Shown here: one piece after another, positions 38,001 through 51,124 of the stretch | How the letters are laid out: each line of letters starts with the position of its first letter | Numbering within the stretch: the first letter of the stretch is position 1 | The notes under the pieces: model-generated | What the model was told of the DNA's origin: nothing | The model's input: the letters and a program-made list of their open reading frames with translations, nothing else | Databases searched by the model: none | Assembly (NCBI GenBank): GCA_947034885.2 | Contig: OX344753.2 | Coordinates: 23,762,347 to 23,826,346 of the forward strand | Direction of reading: 5' to 3' | DNA length: 64,000 bases | Source of the DNA: Thuidium tamariscinum | Lineage: Eukaryota > Streptophyta > Bryopsida > Hypnales > Thuidiaceae | Translations under genes and position numbers: made by a program

Positions 38001-38079
38001 GTTTCATTTGTGCCAAAAATAAATAAATAAATAAAAATAAGATACAAGCCTGCCAAGTGCCAACCACCTGGTTTGTACT

Positions 38080-38125
38080 TTGGTTCTCTGGCAATGGAAT
38101 TCTAGTTTCATTTGTTTTTAAAAAA
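38080..38125 (+). repeat. SINE-like repeat, 3' module only, copy 3
   Basis: GGCAATGGAATTCTAGTTTC, TTTGTTTTT and an A-run on the plus strand, facing copy 2. Confidence 0.5.
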
Positions 38126-39664
38126 ATTTAAAATTTAAATTCCATCCCCTCAGTGCAAGTAATGAATTGTGTGACGGAATTCAACAAAAGACTTGACTAC
38201 TTTGGGCAGTCAATTACTTGAAATCAGAGGTGGACTTTCCAACTTTAGGAGCCCGGGCAAATTATTTATTGAAATCCAATTATCAATTGAATCCCCCTGT
38301 ATTGATGATAATGTAAGTTAACAGCAGTTCAGTTCAGTTGATATGGTCCACTGCAAGGATGAACCATTCTGTTGAACCCCATGGATGAGTTTGAATTATC
38401 ATTTATTATTTTATTATTACAATTATTAATTTGAGGAATGAAAATGGAATTGACGGAGTTAATATTACTATTTGCGTCTGACTCCCGCCGTTGATCATTG
38501 CCTTTCACTGTTGTTGCTGTTGGGGTGAAGACAATGGGTAGAGGTTAAGGACGATAAGCTCGCATTAAACCCCTTCTGTTTCCCAGTGCTTGACCAAAGG
38601 GTTTGGGGATGCTGCACAGCTGCATGGCTGCAGGGTGTGTCCGCCGGAATTCAAAGCAGGACCAGAGAATTCAAATCTCGCACACCCAAAGGCATGGGGC
38701 ATTCCAGGGCTGCAACTTATCTTAGCTCGATTTAACCTAACTTAAGATAAGCTCATGATATCACCAGTTGCAACAGTTGGGTTACAGGTCTGTTCTCCAT
38801 CACTTGGTGTTTAAAGAGTCTGGTTTTCTGAGGGGCTTAGGGATAAATGGAGACCTACTGGTAGACCAGAATCACAGTGCAAACATCATTTCTAATACTA
38901 ATTGCAAACAAAAGCTCATGAGTGGGTTGAGGGAATTTGCAGTCAAGTGCCTGGGAGTGGATTTTCGGAATTGATTTTGGACATGATTTGCCCTTGATAT
39001 TGGGTATGGATTCATATGGGTAGGATTTCTACTTGGTGTTGGAACAACATTGCGATTTTGATTTCTCATGAACTTATGGGTACATCAAATTATTCCTTTC
39101 TTTAAAATCAAAAGAACAAGCACTCTAACTTGTGTAATAAACCCATACCTACAAGTAAGCTTTTTATTTATTCCAATATGATTAGTGTGATAAATAATGT
39201 GAAGAATTTTGTTATGAGGTAATCAAGGAATTTTTTCCAAAAAAGAATCATATAAGGTAGAACCACCCGTAAGCAATCAACACCCTATAACCAACATGTC
39301 GATGGACGTATTTCCAACCAAGGCTGGAATGTGATTTTTTCTCCTTTTCAAAGTTGGGACAAAAAGTTCATGGCACGTGTTCCAAAGTGGTGTGCAAGAA
39401 AGTAGGAAAGAATGAGTAAAAAAAGTTTTTTTTTTTTGCATGATTGGAATTAGAAGAGTCCATAGATTGGCAATGGGTCTCGTGCACCTTTTGCCTTCTA
39501 AAATTCATAGTAATTTCATTTCATGCGATGAAATTACCAAAGTTTTTGCAATCCCCATCATTTTTATCCTTGCACCTCTAAAATATTTGCTTTGCCTTGC
39601 ACTACACAAGATCATCTCTATAATACCTTAAATAATTGGTTATAAGTAGTTCTACTTTAAAAGG
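38126..39664. other. Intergenic DNA with a GC-richer patch, no assignable gene
   Basis: The 38.2-39.0 kb part has gene-island composition with frames up to 68 codons only; the remainder is AT-rich. Nothing further is recognised. Confidence 0.45.
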
Positions 39665-40237
39665 TTAACCCATAAGAATCCAAATTCATCTCCAAAATCA
39701 ATGATTTTGGAAAAATCATCATAAAGTACTATTTGGAAGAATATTTTTGAATTGAGATTCAAATAAAAGTTGCATGGTTTGAGTTTTAGATTCTATCGAT
39801 ATAAATAGATTCACCAATGCTATCACTAATATTTTTCTATAAATTTTGAAAGGAAAAATTCAAAATTCCTTTTTAATTGAATTACAAGCAAAACATTGTC
39901 ATTTTTGAGTAATTTTATTTGAATGGATTTGATAGGAGGTTCTCTTGACATAGTGATTATTTGGAATTTTGTGTTCTTTGATGCTATGACCTCATTTTTA
40001 CAATTCTAAGTTTGAACTAAAGTCAATACAAGTCAACCACTTGACATACTTCCACATTTGTAATTTTAGAAAATATATACTCTAGTAACATCAAATCCAA
40101 CCCTTGGATAGGACAACAACCTCATAAAGTATTTCTAAGAATTAGGATGACTTTCATCCAAGTTGTAATGAAAAAGAAATTTGGTTTTCAATCTACAAAT
40201 CATCCAAAAATTGGATGTTGGAGTGCTTATGGGTTAA
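39665..40237 (+). mobile_element. TTAA-flanked non-autonomous element, family 2
   Basis: The left end is TTAACCCATAAGAATCC and the right end GTGCTTATGGGTTAA, a 573-bp element with CCCATAAG inverted termini inside TTAA. A diverged relative lies at 50526-51103 (shared 'tgattttggaaaaatcat', 'gtactctagtaaca', 'attaggatgactttcat'). No coding frame is present. Its right TTAA is followed at once by CCCTTAAAGG, the end of another TTAA-type element. Confidence 0.75.
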
Positions 40238-42296
40238 CCCTTAAAGGAAAGACCTATAACCACTAATTTCAATCCTCATTGTTCATCACTTAGTTTGTTG
40301 CCATTTTGAAAATAGATATTTATGAATTTTTTTAAATTTATTCTTTAGAGATGAAACCGTAAGTCTTCTCAACTTTACAAAAAAATTAGATTTTTTGAGG
40401 AAAAATGATTTTTATCTGAATTTTTGAAAAAAAAGTGAAATAAAATCATATCAAATAGAAAATTATCTCACAAAATCTAAAATTTTCTCCATGTGTGTAC
40501 ATTACAATGACAAGCATCATAGCGTAAATTCAATTTCTATATCATTCTATAATTAGAATGTAATAGACATTGAAAATACATCCAAAGTTCAAACTACAAT
40601 AAAATATTCATTATTACAAATTTTTCCAAAATTTCAATTTGAATAGGGACTAGATTAGAGTACCTTCATTTCATTAGTTGGGCTCAAACTCAAAAGATAT
40701 CATTTTTGTGGAGAAAATTTCAGATTTACACAACTTCTCAAAATACACTAAAATGGCATATTTTGCCATCCATTTTTCTCAACTACATGAAAGCAAACAT
40801 TAATTAGACTAAGAACTCAATTAGATACTCTTTGTAACTCAATATGAAAGTTCATTAAAAAGAAAGTGGGTGAACAAACTACTTCTAATCTCTTTTTACA
40901 ACCTTAGATTTTCATTTAAACACCATAGAATGGCACTAGCAACAGTTGAGAGTTAAATAAAAATCTTGGATATATTTGAAGAAATAAATTTTGAAAGTGG
41001 TGGGTAAGTAGACTTAAAAGTTAGGTACCAAATCCTATAGTTAGAAGTTGAAAATGAAATTTGTTCACTCCACCTTGTTTTCCACTTGTTTTGTGACAAT
41101 TTCAACTCAAAAACAACATTAGTGCTTGAGGCCATAAATAGATTCCTTGAAGGACTCTTGAAGATTTGGCAAGTTTCCTCTTAACTCATTTCTTGGCTTG
41201 ATTTTCTTAAACTTCATTTCAAGATTAAAAAATTGATTAGGTTTTCAAAAGCCTCATCAAAAGCATAATTTTTTATTTCAATCCTGAGTTTCAATCAGTA
41301 TTTGGGAGCAAAAGTAATATCATTGAAGCAAGAAAAAAAAAAGTTAGGTGAATTGATTTTGATTTTGATTTTGATTTTTGTTTTTGTTTTTGTTTTTGTT
41401 TTCATTTTTGTTATCATTTTTGTTTTCATTTTCATTTGCATTTGTTTTGCTTACAAGTTATATTTTTTCTATGTAAAAATATTTGATTCATTCCATTTTA
41501 TGAGTGATGTGAAAGTTATGGAGCATCTTGTCTTGTTGGCAATCTTAGCAAATTCTTGTTAAAATAATCTACTAGATTCATTTCTTATCTCAATTTGACA
41601 ATTAAAAAAAAATTCTAGGTTGTGTGGTTTGCTTGCTAGAACAACTTAGTTAATTTCTTGGGATTAGTATGTTTCATTAGAGATATTAACAATTTGGTCT
41701 TCTTCCTGTCATGTATCTAGTTTAACTTGCCTAAAGAATTTTTAAAGAATGAAAATTGAAAGGGGGTATCTAGAAGAAAAAAATTAAAGCCCTCAACTCA
41801 ATTCTTGAAGATAAACAATAGTTTTAAATCTATATTTGTCACACAAAGTATTTAAATTAAGGGGATTCAAAGCCTCAACAATCTCATCAAGCTAGGAACA
41901 AAAAAAAACTAAATTAAATTTTAAACACATATCTTGTAATTTATAAGTACTATAAAAAAATTTGAACTTTCATTTAAACATTTTCATACTAGTCTAGTGC
42001 AAGTTCTTATTATTGGATATGCAAAAGAAAAAAGTGCTTTAGATTTTTTTCTTTTACAATGCAAGTTGTTTAGTTGGGTGGTTTGGAGCAAAACAAGGCC
42101 TTGAGTCTTTAAGGAAAAAAGTATTTCATATAAAGGAGTTTTACACTTTGACTAATGGATTTTAGCTTCTTCTATTCATCAATTTCTAGTAACTAAAACA
42201 TCAATGAAAGTTCCTATTTTCCTAACAAATGATTAGAATTTTGTCTATTTTCTACATTGTATTGCCAAAAATATGGAAAACTATAAATCTTAGCAT
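40238..42296. other. AT-rich DNA, possibly interior of a larger TTAA-type element
   Basis: The terminus CCCTTAAAGG at 40238 and the terminus CCTTAAAGGGTTAA ending near 44470 are compatible inverted ends of one 4.2-kb element that would contain the family 1 copy at 42297-43173. A GATTTT/GTTTTT-rich run lies at 41357-41440. No transposase frame was found. The pairing is speculative. Confidence 0.3.
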
Positions 42297-43173
42297 TTAA
42301 TCCCTAAAGGTTTTTGGCTATGCTTTTACCAAAAACACTTTGAAACTACCATTTCTAGAATAAGTACCAATCGTAAAAAAATAAACATTTTTGGACACAT
42401 GTAACCATAGGATCTTGAAGTATGTTGGTTTGAAAAAACGTGGAAAAACTTCCAAAATCAACAAAAATATTTTTTTTGGCCTTGCAAAATTCTAGGGAAT
42501 TGCACTTCACAAGGATCACATTTGTTTGAAAAATGTCCAAAATGGCGGTGCTTCTTTGTATTAATTCTTCAAAGCAAATTAGCAGCATGCTTGAATAACT
42601 TTAGATCATTTTGGAGTGTACAACATATAGAAAAAATAGTAGATAGAAAGAAGTAGAGAATGATTCAAAATATAAATTGTTAAGAATTTATTTATGGAAT
42701 TGGAAAATTCTAATTCCAATGGCGGTATTGTTGAAATAAAAAATCTATATTCAATTATTTTATTATATTTTCAAAATTATTGAAGATTGAATTAAACAAG
42801 TGACTTCAAAATTTATTCTAGAGGAGAGAATCCATAACTACTTGCAAACTAAAACTCACCATAACTTTCATTTCATTAATCAAAATGGAGTGGTTTGAAG
42901 CTTTTTTTAATGGATAAATGTCAACAAAAACAATTTCAGGTTTTGTTCCTTCAAAAAGTGATTTTTTTAGTTGCCTAGAATGGTAAAAAAACTACATATC
43001 ATACAATAACTTTTCAATCAAATGTCATCAAAATTGTTGGACTTGAAAGCTACTCCTTGACCACATGTTGTGTAAAAGTTTTAAAGTAAAATAATGAAAA
43101 TTCCAATTATAGCAAGTTGCCTAAGAGATCTATATTTCAAAAAAACTATTGACCTTGAGACTTTAGGGGTTAA
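42297..43173 (-). mobile_element. TTAA-flanked non-autonomous element, family 1
   Basis: The left end is TTAATCCCTAAAGG running into 'ttttggctatgcttttacc'; the right end is GACTTTAGGGGTTAA. The body is colinear with the other family 1 copies in reverse orientation. Length is 877 bp with no coding frame. Confidence 0.8.
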
Positions 43174-46100
43174 AAATACTAAACCATTCCCTATGTAGAC
43201 AATGAATGTGTTTTAAAAAAGCGTACTTCATCCAGTTAGTATCCATTAAGGAAGCCTTAATTTTTTTTTGAAATGTATCAATGGAATGAAGAATGTTCTA
43301 TATAGTTATTGTATCTAATTGTCACTCCTTTCTAAAACCACCCCCTACACATTCTTGCCTAAAATGTATTGCTTCTATGCATGGGAGCCTAAGGTCACTT
43401 TCAACTAAATCTATTTTCATCACTTTGAAATTTTATAATTTATTCACATGATGTCAAAATGATGAGAATATAAAATATTCTTTTGACTTCCAACAAGATC
43501 CAAACAAAAGTAAGATAATTTATCGTGGAAACATCCAAAAACGTCCAAATAAGGAATTTAGCTGATAGTTGCAGACAACTTTTTCTAAAAACAACATTTT
43601 TCTAATATTAACAAGTAAAAATCATGAATATTAAAAAAAATTTCAGATGCTATATGTAATTTCTATGATTTTCCAAAGTCTTGGCTCCCTACACCAATGA
43701 AATTGTTCAATAGATGCTCCCAAATCTGAATGTTGCTAAAATCAGCAATGAGCCAATGAAATTTTGGTATGTGTCCATAAATCAATCTTTTAAGGGCTAG
43801 AATTGAATTTTGAAGAGGTGGAACATCTTTAAATATTTTTCAGTAAATTTTTCTCAAGAGGCAAGTAGAATAGGCATCTAACTCAAGTCGTTTCATATTT
43901 TTTGAAGCTTTTTGAAATTAGTTACAAATTTTTGAAGTTCACAAAAAATGGTCATGTGGTCATCAAAAACAATACCCTTCTAAAATGTGCAAATTTGGTA
44001 CATTGAAGAAAGAAAAATGTACCTCAAAATCATGTTTGCTTTTAGAGCCTTGTTGGAATTTGAGTTGTTTCCCTTAATCTTCAAAAATCAATGACTTGAA
44101 TGACCCTTTAGAATTTGTGCTATATAAATTTCAATGCATAAGTTTACTTTGGGCATTCATGAGATTACAAAGCAACACTTATGCCTTGTCAAGACATCAA
44201 GATACAAAAAAATCTCACAAATTGGTTGATATTTTTTTGTATTTTTGTTGAACACTTCCCATTTTAGGGTCCAAGCCATTTGAGTTTGCAACCTCATAGC
44301 TAATGCATTAATGCTCCAATTCTCTTGAAATTGGTTTTGTTTGAAGTGCATGAAGACACTCTAATTGCGTCACTCTTTGAGATTTTTGCAATCAAATGTA
44401 TTTTGAGCAATATTAGACGGAGAGTGCAAAAATCAACCCAAAAGTGGTCGACCGGTCCTTAAAGGGTTAATATGTGTTAGTGAATTAGAATCAAGCATTT
44501 GGCAAACACATTAATTGAAGTCTAGGGACAGTTTTGGATGAGTGTAGGGTCCAATGTAAGGTACAGGTGTGGTATTGGGTGTTTCTCCCTTAATAATAAG
44601 AACAATGCACAATTTGCTTGTTCACATGCAATTTGGTTATATTACCTTCCCCAAAATATAGACAATTTGGAGGAGTCACAATTATTTTGCACAATTTTTT
44701 TCCAAGTGATTTTCTTATCATTTGCCTTTTTTTCAAAGCACTTGGGAACTCAGTTTGCATTCAGACACTTTGTAAACCGAACTCGCACAAATCAATTGCA
44801 AAGACACGCTCTGGCTGCCTCCATCAAATGAATGTCCCGCCCCACCCAGCCCTCGGATCTCCAGGCAGTGTCATGTCATGTCATTTAGCACCTAACTCAC
44901 TTCTTGGCTCACTGTTCGTGTGCGGGCATGGAGTTGGTAGAAAGCAAGGTCTAGTTGTACCCAGATTGCTCGCACAACCACATCAAGAAAAGACCGAGAG
45001 AACCGACGGGGCCACGGGGAGATGGGGACGGGGACATGGATTCCAAAGTTGGAAAATAGTGACATTGTGTAAGATATTATGCCTATGATTGGTCGCAAGT
45101 CAACGTGCGAGCCCCAAACCACAAACATTTGGCCTTCCTGTGTCCGCAAACACCTCCTGATCAGTGATCCCAAAACTGGTTAAATTTTGCTCACTTTCTA
45201 CTTAATTTTTTCATGCCCAAGGTGTAAATTTATTTTGTAAATCTTCTGAAAATGAACTTTGGGCTAAAAACCCTAAATCTATTTTGAGACTGCTCCTCCA
45301 AGTTGTCTATATTTGTGAGTTGGAAAAGGAACTCGCCAGTGGCCAGGGCAGGGATATCTGTGTCCAACTGCAAAAGAATAATTTGCTCAAATCCTGAAGA
45401 ACTGCAACCATGTCATGCTTGGAACCAACTGGTGGCAAGATTGAGATTCAGTGAGTCCATCTGCTATTAAGTTAGAGCACCTGCAATGCATGCTCTATTA
45501 AAGGCCTGTCATGGCAAATGCAAGGGCATTCCAGGAGACCCATGGTTTTCGGGGGATAATTCAATCCATTGCAAAGCTGACAATCCCAACATCAAATGGA
45601 CTTTTTTGCATTATAATAAAAAAGAAAAGAAAAAGAATCTACGTTAAAAGAATTGTTTATACAAGGTTGAATTCATTGGCACATATAAGGTAAACTTGCT
45701 TATGACAGGCAAATTGAGTGGTCTATCTTGTTGCCATCAGTAAAAGATTTGAGTTTTTTTCCCATAAAAAGACAAATGTGAGAAACAAAGGAATGAATCA
45801 AAATTAAGGAAGGAGTCAAAATTTTATTTTTTGGACAAAGTAAGAATATTTCATAAATTTTTGAAGTATATTGTCCAATTGGCCCAAAAGAATTTTTAGA
45901 GTACCTTAAGTCAACAAAAAATGTTTTCATAATGGTCATCTTATCACCTTAAGTAGGCACAACATTTTCTAATGTGGCTACAAGATTTTCTAATATGGCA
46001 AGGACATGAAGGAATAAAGAAAAGAAACTTTTCATAACTAATTTACACTAGAAAGTGTAAATGTCCTATAACAATCTTTAGTGACTCCATAACCATCTCC

Positions 46101-46320
46101 CAAACCATTGATTATGCCCACAAATCAACCTAATGTGGTTCTAATCCCAATTATTAAAAAAATAAGTCTACCATAATTTGATACATAAGCCTTTTATAGG
46201 TAGTTCTATAGGAACATGTAATGAAAGATTTGCATGTCATAGGCAAGTTAACCTTACAAATGCTTGAATAGGTATGACAACATAGACAATTCATGTAGTG
46301 AGCTAGCTTGCAAGCCCTTC
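43174..46320. other. Intergenic DNA, nothing recognised apart from one orphan TTAA terminus
   Basis: CCTTAAAGGGTTAA near 44470 is an element end (see 40238-42296). A GC-richer patch at 44.8-45.2 kb has overlapping frames on both strands and no supported exon chain. Confidence 0.45.
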
Positions 46321-46324
46321 ATAT

Positions 46325-46580
46325 TATGCAAATTTTTTGGTTTGGAAAACGATTATGATAGGCCCCAAAATAAAAAGAGATTTATGCTAATTGCATTGGA
46401 GATCATTTTTTGGAGGTGCCCTTCTATTAAGCCAATATTGACATGAAAGTTGATGCAAATTTGTTGGTTTGAAAAAGGATTATGATAGGCCCCAAAATAA
46501 AAAGAGATTTATGCTAATTGCACTGGAGATCATTTTTTGGAGTTGCCCTTCTATTATGCCAATACTGATATGAAAGTCAA
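46325..46580. repeat. Tandem duplication, period about 127 bp
   Basis: Two adjacent copies share 'gattatgataggccccaaaa' (starting at 46351 and 46478), 'gagatttatgctaattgca' and 'ggagatcattttttggag'. Differences are few. Confidence 0.85.
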
Positions 46581-47429
46581 ATGCATTGCAAATGCTTTTA
46601 CAAGGGTAAGGGCTAGACACAAGTTTATAAAATCAATAAGTATATGATTCTATCACCTACATTGACTGTGGAGTGATCACCTTTACCTTGTAAAAATGTT
46701 ATGAATGAAAGTCTTCCAATAGATGATTTCATTGTTGATTGTCAAAAAATAAAATACAACTACTAATCTAAGAATTAGAAAACTTTGGTGACCACCTTAG
46801 TTGTGGAGGTTGTTATCTTTTTTTCTTAAATTAAAAAAAACATGTTTGGTCTAAGATATATTGCATTCACATATATGTTCTTTTGTATTTGTTGGATTCA
46901 ATTAGAACTGTTGTGGTAGAGCATGAAGAACATTGATTACAAAATTCATTTGCAAAGTACTACAAGAAATCCAACAACAATTTTGAAATTTACAATCATT
47001 CAAAAATATAGATTTGGTGGTTGAAACAGTGGAACTTCATATGTGCCAATAGAAAGGTGCCATAATATAAAAGTACATTTTCGCAATTAGATGTAGTTTA
47101 AGTTGTGGTTGAAGTGTTACTAGAAGAGAAGAGGCAAAAGTTGAATTGTTGTTTTTCTTTTAGAACAAAGTTTGATGCTTCATGTACAACTAGGAATATT
47201 TGCACATTTCTATCTTTGGGGGATATTATCTTCTAATAATGATAATTACTGAAGTCTAAAATAAAAAATATCTTTTTTACATATTTCTTTTAACTCCAAT
47301 ACTTGACCTTTACCAAATACTCATTTAGAAGTATAGTTACTTGATGTTCACATGTCATATAATTAATCCCTAAAGGACTAGATCCATTACAAAGTAATCA
47401 ACTATAATTAGTTTGTTTTTTTCCATTTC
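46581..47429. other. AT-rich intergenic DNA with an orphan TTAA terminus
   Basis: TTAATCCCTAAAGG at about 47374 is a family 1 type end without an identified partner. Nothing else is recognised. Confidence 0.45.
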
Positions 47430-47715
47430 TTGTGAAGTGTCAAAGTGGCGATATTTCATTTTATTGTGGAGCTCTAAATCTCAACATTCATTCATATATT
47501 GGATAGAAAATATCATATGAGCACATAATACATATCTATCATTCTATTTTCATCCATTATTTGGCAATTTCATCTACTATTTAAATTTTTTTTGGAGTTT
47601 ATTGGCGATCTCATCCAAAATTTTACCGTTTTTTTTCCGATAGGCTTAGTGCTAGGCCAAAAAATTTGGTGCAATTTTGCACCAAATTGCCAGAAAAAAA
47701 AACCCTGACTATAAT
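47430..47715 (+). repeat. Dispersed repeat R2, copy
   Basis: Plus-strand copy of the repeat at 37485-37760, covering 'gtcaaagtggcgatatttca' through 'caaattgccag'. It lies about 60 bp inside an orphan TTAATCCCTAAAGG terminus. Confidence 0.65.
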
Positions 47716-48049
47716 GTGTGAACTAAATTTGGCCTCAAATAGTATTCATATTTCAATCTAATATTTCTATCACATGAAAATATGACCTATCTATTATTAT
47801 GAAACTTTTCACTTTGTTTTGTAAAAAATAGTCATTGTAATAATTTTGTAGATAAAATTTGAAATAAACTAGTAAATGTAGGAAAAATTCCAATTAATTT
47901 GAAATAATATCAAGAGGTACAAGTAGAAATAGAGACTAGTGTGAAATTTCTCAATTACTTGTTTTAGCTTTCATATTGAAAACATCCCAACAATGACATT
48001 CAAATCAAATTTCACAATGTGACGAAAAGAGGTAGTCACTGGTGTTTGA

Positions 48050-48618
48050 TTAATTTTCCTACCCCCTCTCATCAGAAAAATCAACAACCATTGGATTTGA
48101 ATTAAAAAAACTCCCACCCCTCCTCCAAGAAAAATCAACAATCGTTGGATACTAATATTGGATACAAAAATGGATATTGAATATGAATACAAAATACAAA
48201 TATAAGATATGGATACTAAATACAGATACAGAATATGGATACAAAATATCGGTATTGGTACTGAATATATATACCAATACTTAAAATTGATGCAAATACA
48301 AACACTTATATTGTATATGGATACGGTATACAAATTATCATATCATTTATCCAATATCCTTTGTCTCCAAGCCCACCCTCTGAGAATTATAAGAGGGAGA
48401 GGGAGGAAGGTGGATTTACAAGTTTAAAAATTTTAAAAATTAAAAATTGAATATTTATATCAAATTGGGAGGGGAGAAGGGTTAAAAAGTTTAATATTTA
48501 AAATTTAATGTTTAAATCATTAAATCAGATTGGGAGGGAAGGAGGTGCTAAATTTAAATTTTTTTTAGTTTTTGAGCTCATTGTAACACAGTTTGTCACA
48601 ATGACAATGAGCTCAAAA
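48050..48618 (+). repeat. Dispersed AT-rich repeat with ATGGATAC core and 15-bp hairpin
   Basis: Related in reverse complement to 1740-2075 (shared 'caaccattgga', 'ctcccacccctcctcc' type tracts and a degenerate ATGGATAC/GGATAC-rich core at 48150-48320). It ends in a perfect inverted repeat, TTTTGAGCTCATTGT at 48570-48584 with its complement at 48604-48618. Confidence 0.5.
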
Positions 48619-50525
48619 GAGGCAATCACTGCCTCACAATCAAGCTAAACTTATACTATTACATAACATAAAACCTTCATACTTTTTCCTATTGAAAAAA
48701 ATTATTTTCTGTTTATGTTGACTTTTTTATTATTTGATTTAAAAAATCAAATAAATATAATAATTAAGGTGAAAGGTAGAAATAAAACTATATCAATTAT
48801 GATATATATTAGAATAATGTGGGAATTTTACCAAATATAAAGGTTAGAATGAAAAATATTATTTTTTAGGTTTTAAAAAAAAATTAATGGAAAAACGTTG
48901 GACAAAAAATATGCAAGGTTGTGTAATTTGAATTTTGATACTAAGAACTTGCAATTTCAATCATTCTTTCATTTTAAATTTGTTTTCCAATGTTTTATGA
49001 TGAGGTAGGAGCAAAACTTGTCAAGCTTTGTTTTTAATTTTAAACTACGTACTAAAAATGAATATTTTGAATGTAATTATCAAGACATATTCACTTTTTA
49101 GATGTACAAACCTTTTAGGATTAAGAATAAACAATATGTTAGTGAAGGTCTTGGGAATATGATTGGATACACCTTTGGATCATAATCATTTTGCTAGAAT
49201 CACATTTAGTTCAAATGTGAACATTCATTTTATTCCCTAAAAAACTAAAAAAATCCACTTGAGTTTCTTAAGAATTTGAATAGGCTTTGCTAACTTTATA
49301 ATTTGTAATTTTTGTGTAAATTTTTATGATGTTTTCTAGTTGTCCTTATGTACTTAAAAAGCTTCGTTCAAGGTCATTTTAGTAAATATTGCAAAAATTA
49401 GGAGTTTTTTATTTTTTAGATTTCAATATCAAACTAGGTAGCTAAATATTCTAAAAGAAGATAAATTAATTTTATTAGATTGTATAGATGATGCCTATTC
49501 AATTTGAACTATTCAAATAATGAGATGAAAGTTATGGTTTTAAGAAATAATTGCAAGCGAAGCAAGTAGAAAATAATACTAAGTTATTTTTTGAACTCAA
49601 TTTTGAAAATTTTCATATAAAAACCAAAAAAGAAGGTAAAATTTTCTTACTAGAATATTTTCATCATTGGGATCAACAATTCCCAATTTCAAACAAAAGT
49701 TATAAGTTGCTCAAATTTTTCTTTCATTCAATACCATCTTCCACTTTATAATTTTTTGAAGATAAATACAAAAGTCTTTTTGGTTATTTTTTTAACATAC
49801 ATTCTTAATCCATTTTTCAACATATTGAATAAAATGCACAAGTTATGGGACATATGTATTTCTTTCAAAAAATGTTGAAAGATGAATCTTTTGTGACTTG
49901 GAAAGAGCTAGAAAAACCTACATCTTGAAGAATAGACACAATGAACTTGTAAAATGTTAGGAGGAACTAAAAGATGTTATGGTTAAATTCACGGTTGCTA
50001 GTATGTGAGCATAGAAGTGTGAGCTTATGAGCCTCAAAGATGATGCACCTATAGAATAGGTGCTTATACTATAGAAACCTTTTATGATAAGAGTATATTT
50101 ATACTATAGGTACTTATATTATAAATATTTTACTATAAACTCCTTCAAAGGTGGTGGTATATCTACTTATATACATATTAGAAGCTCACATGCTCACATG
50201 TATGATTTTTTTTCTACATATTAATGTCATTATGATATTTATTTGTAATTTTTTTCAAACAATTTTGAGGTTTAGAAAAAAAGATATGAAGATGAGAAGT
50301 GATGACATACATTGTCTGGTCTATTCTCAAAAAAATTACTAAAAATCACACTCTTGATCATTTTTCAATTGAATTGTACCAATGGATTTAGTGTAAAAAA
50401 TCATCTAAGATTTCTTTGTTGTTATTAGTAAGGTTAACATATTGAATTTTCTGCAAATGTAGTTACAAAAACCATGTAGTGGCTTTATAATCATTTAGAG
50501 GTTAATTGTGTATGGATACTCATTT
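48619..50525. other. AT-rich intergenic DNA, nothing recognised
   Basis: No frame over about 70 codons, no termini and no RNA genes are seen. Confidence 0.55.
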
Positions 50526-51103
50526 TTAACCCTTAAGCATCCAGATTCTTTTGTAGAATTGATGATTTTGGAAAAATCATTATAAAATACTATTTGGAAG
50601 AATATTTTGGAATTGAAATGCTAATAAAAATTGTAGAGTTTGAATTTTAGATTCCATATACTTGTATGGTTAGATTCACCAATGTTATCACTGATATTTT
50701 TCTACACATTATAGAAGGGAAAATTCAAAATCCCTTCAAAATTCAATTACAAGCAAAATATTTTTATTTTTTGAGTAAATTTTGTTGGAATGGATTTGAA
50801 ACAAGATTTTCTTAACATGGTGATTTTTTGGGATTTTTGTGTTCTTTGATTTCTTTTTGCAATTCCAAATTTGAACTAGAATCAATGCAATTTTGGCTTC
50901 ATCAACTAGTTGACATACTTCTACATTAGTAATTTTAGAAAAATATGTACTCTAGTAACACCAATTTTAACCTTGGATAGAACAACTACATAAATTATCT
51001 TTAAAAATTAGGATGACTTTCATTCAAGCTATAATGAAAAAAAAATCTAATTTTCAATATGTATATTGTCTAAAAATTGGAAGTCAAAGTGCTTCACAAT
51101 TAA
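50526..51103 (+). mobile_element. TTAA-flanked non-autonomous element, family 2, diverged copy
   Basis: The left end is TTAACCCTTAAGCATCC. The right end 'gtgcttcacaattaa' is eroded but aligns with GTGCTTATGGGTTAA of the copy at 39665-40237. The interior is colinear with that copy; length is 578 bp. Confidence 0.65.
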
Positions 51104-51124
51104 ATGGATGTAGAATGATTATTA

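Noticed and set aside
38655-38690. tRNA-like 'gaattcaaatctcgc' segment
   Set aside because: The putative T-stem does not pair and no cloverleaf can be formed.
44538-45173. Overlapping frames of 93-156 codons
   Set aside because: Both strands are equally open, no splice-consistent chain or domain was found.
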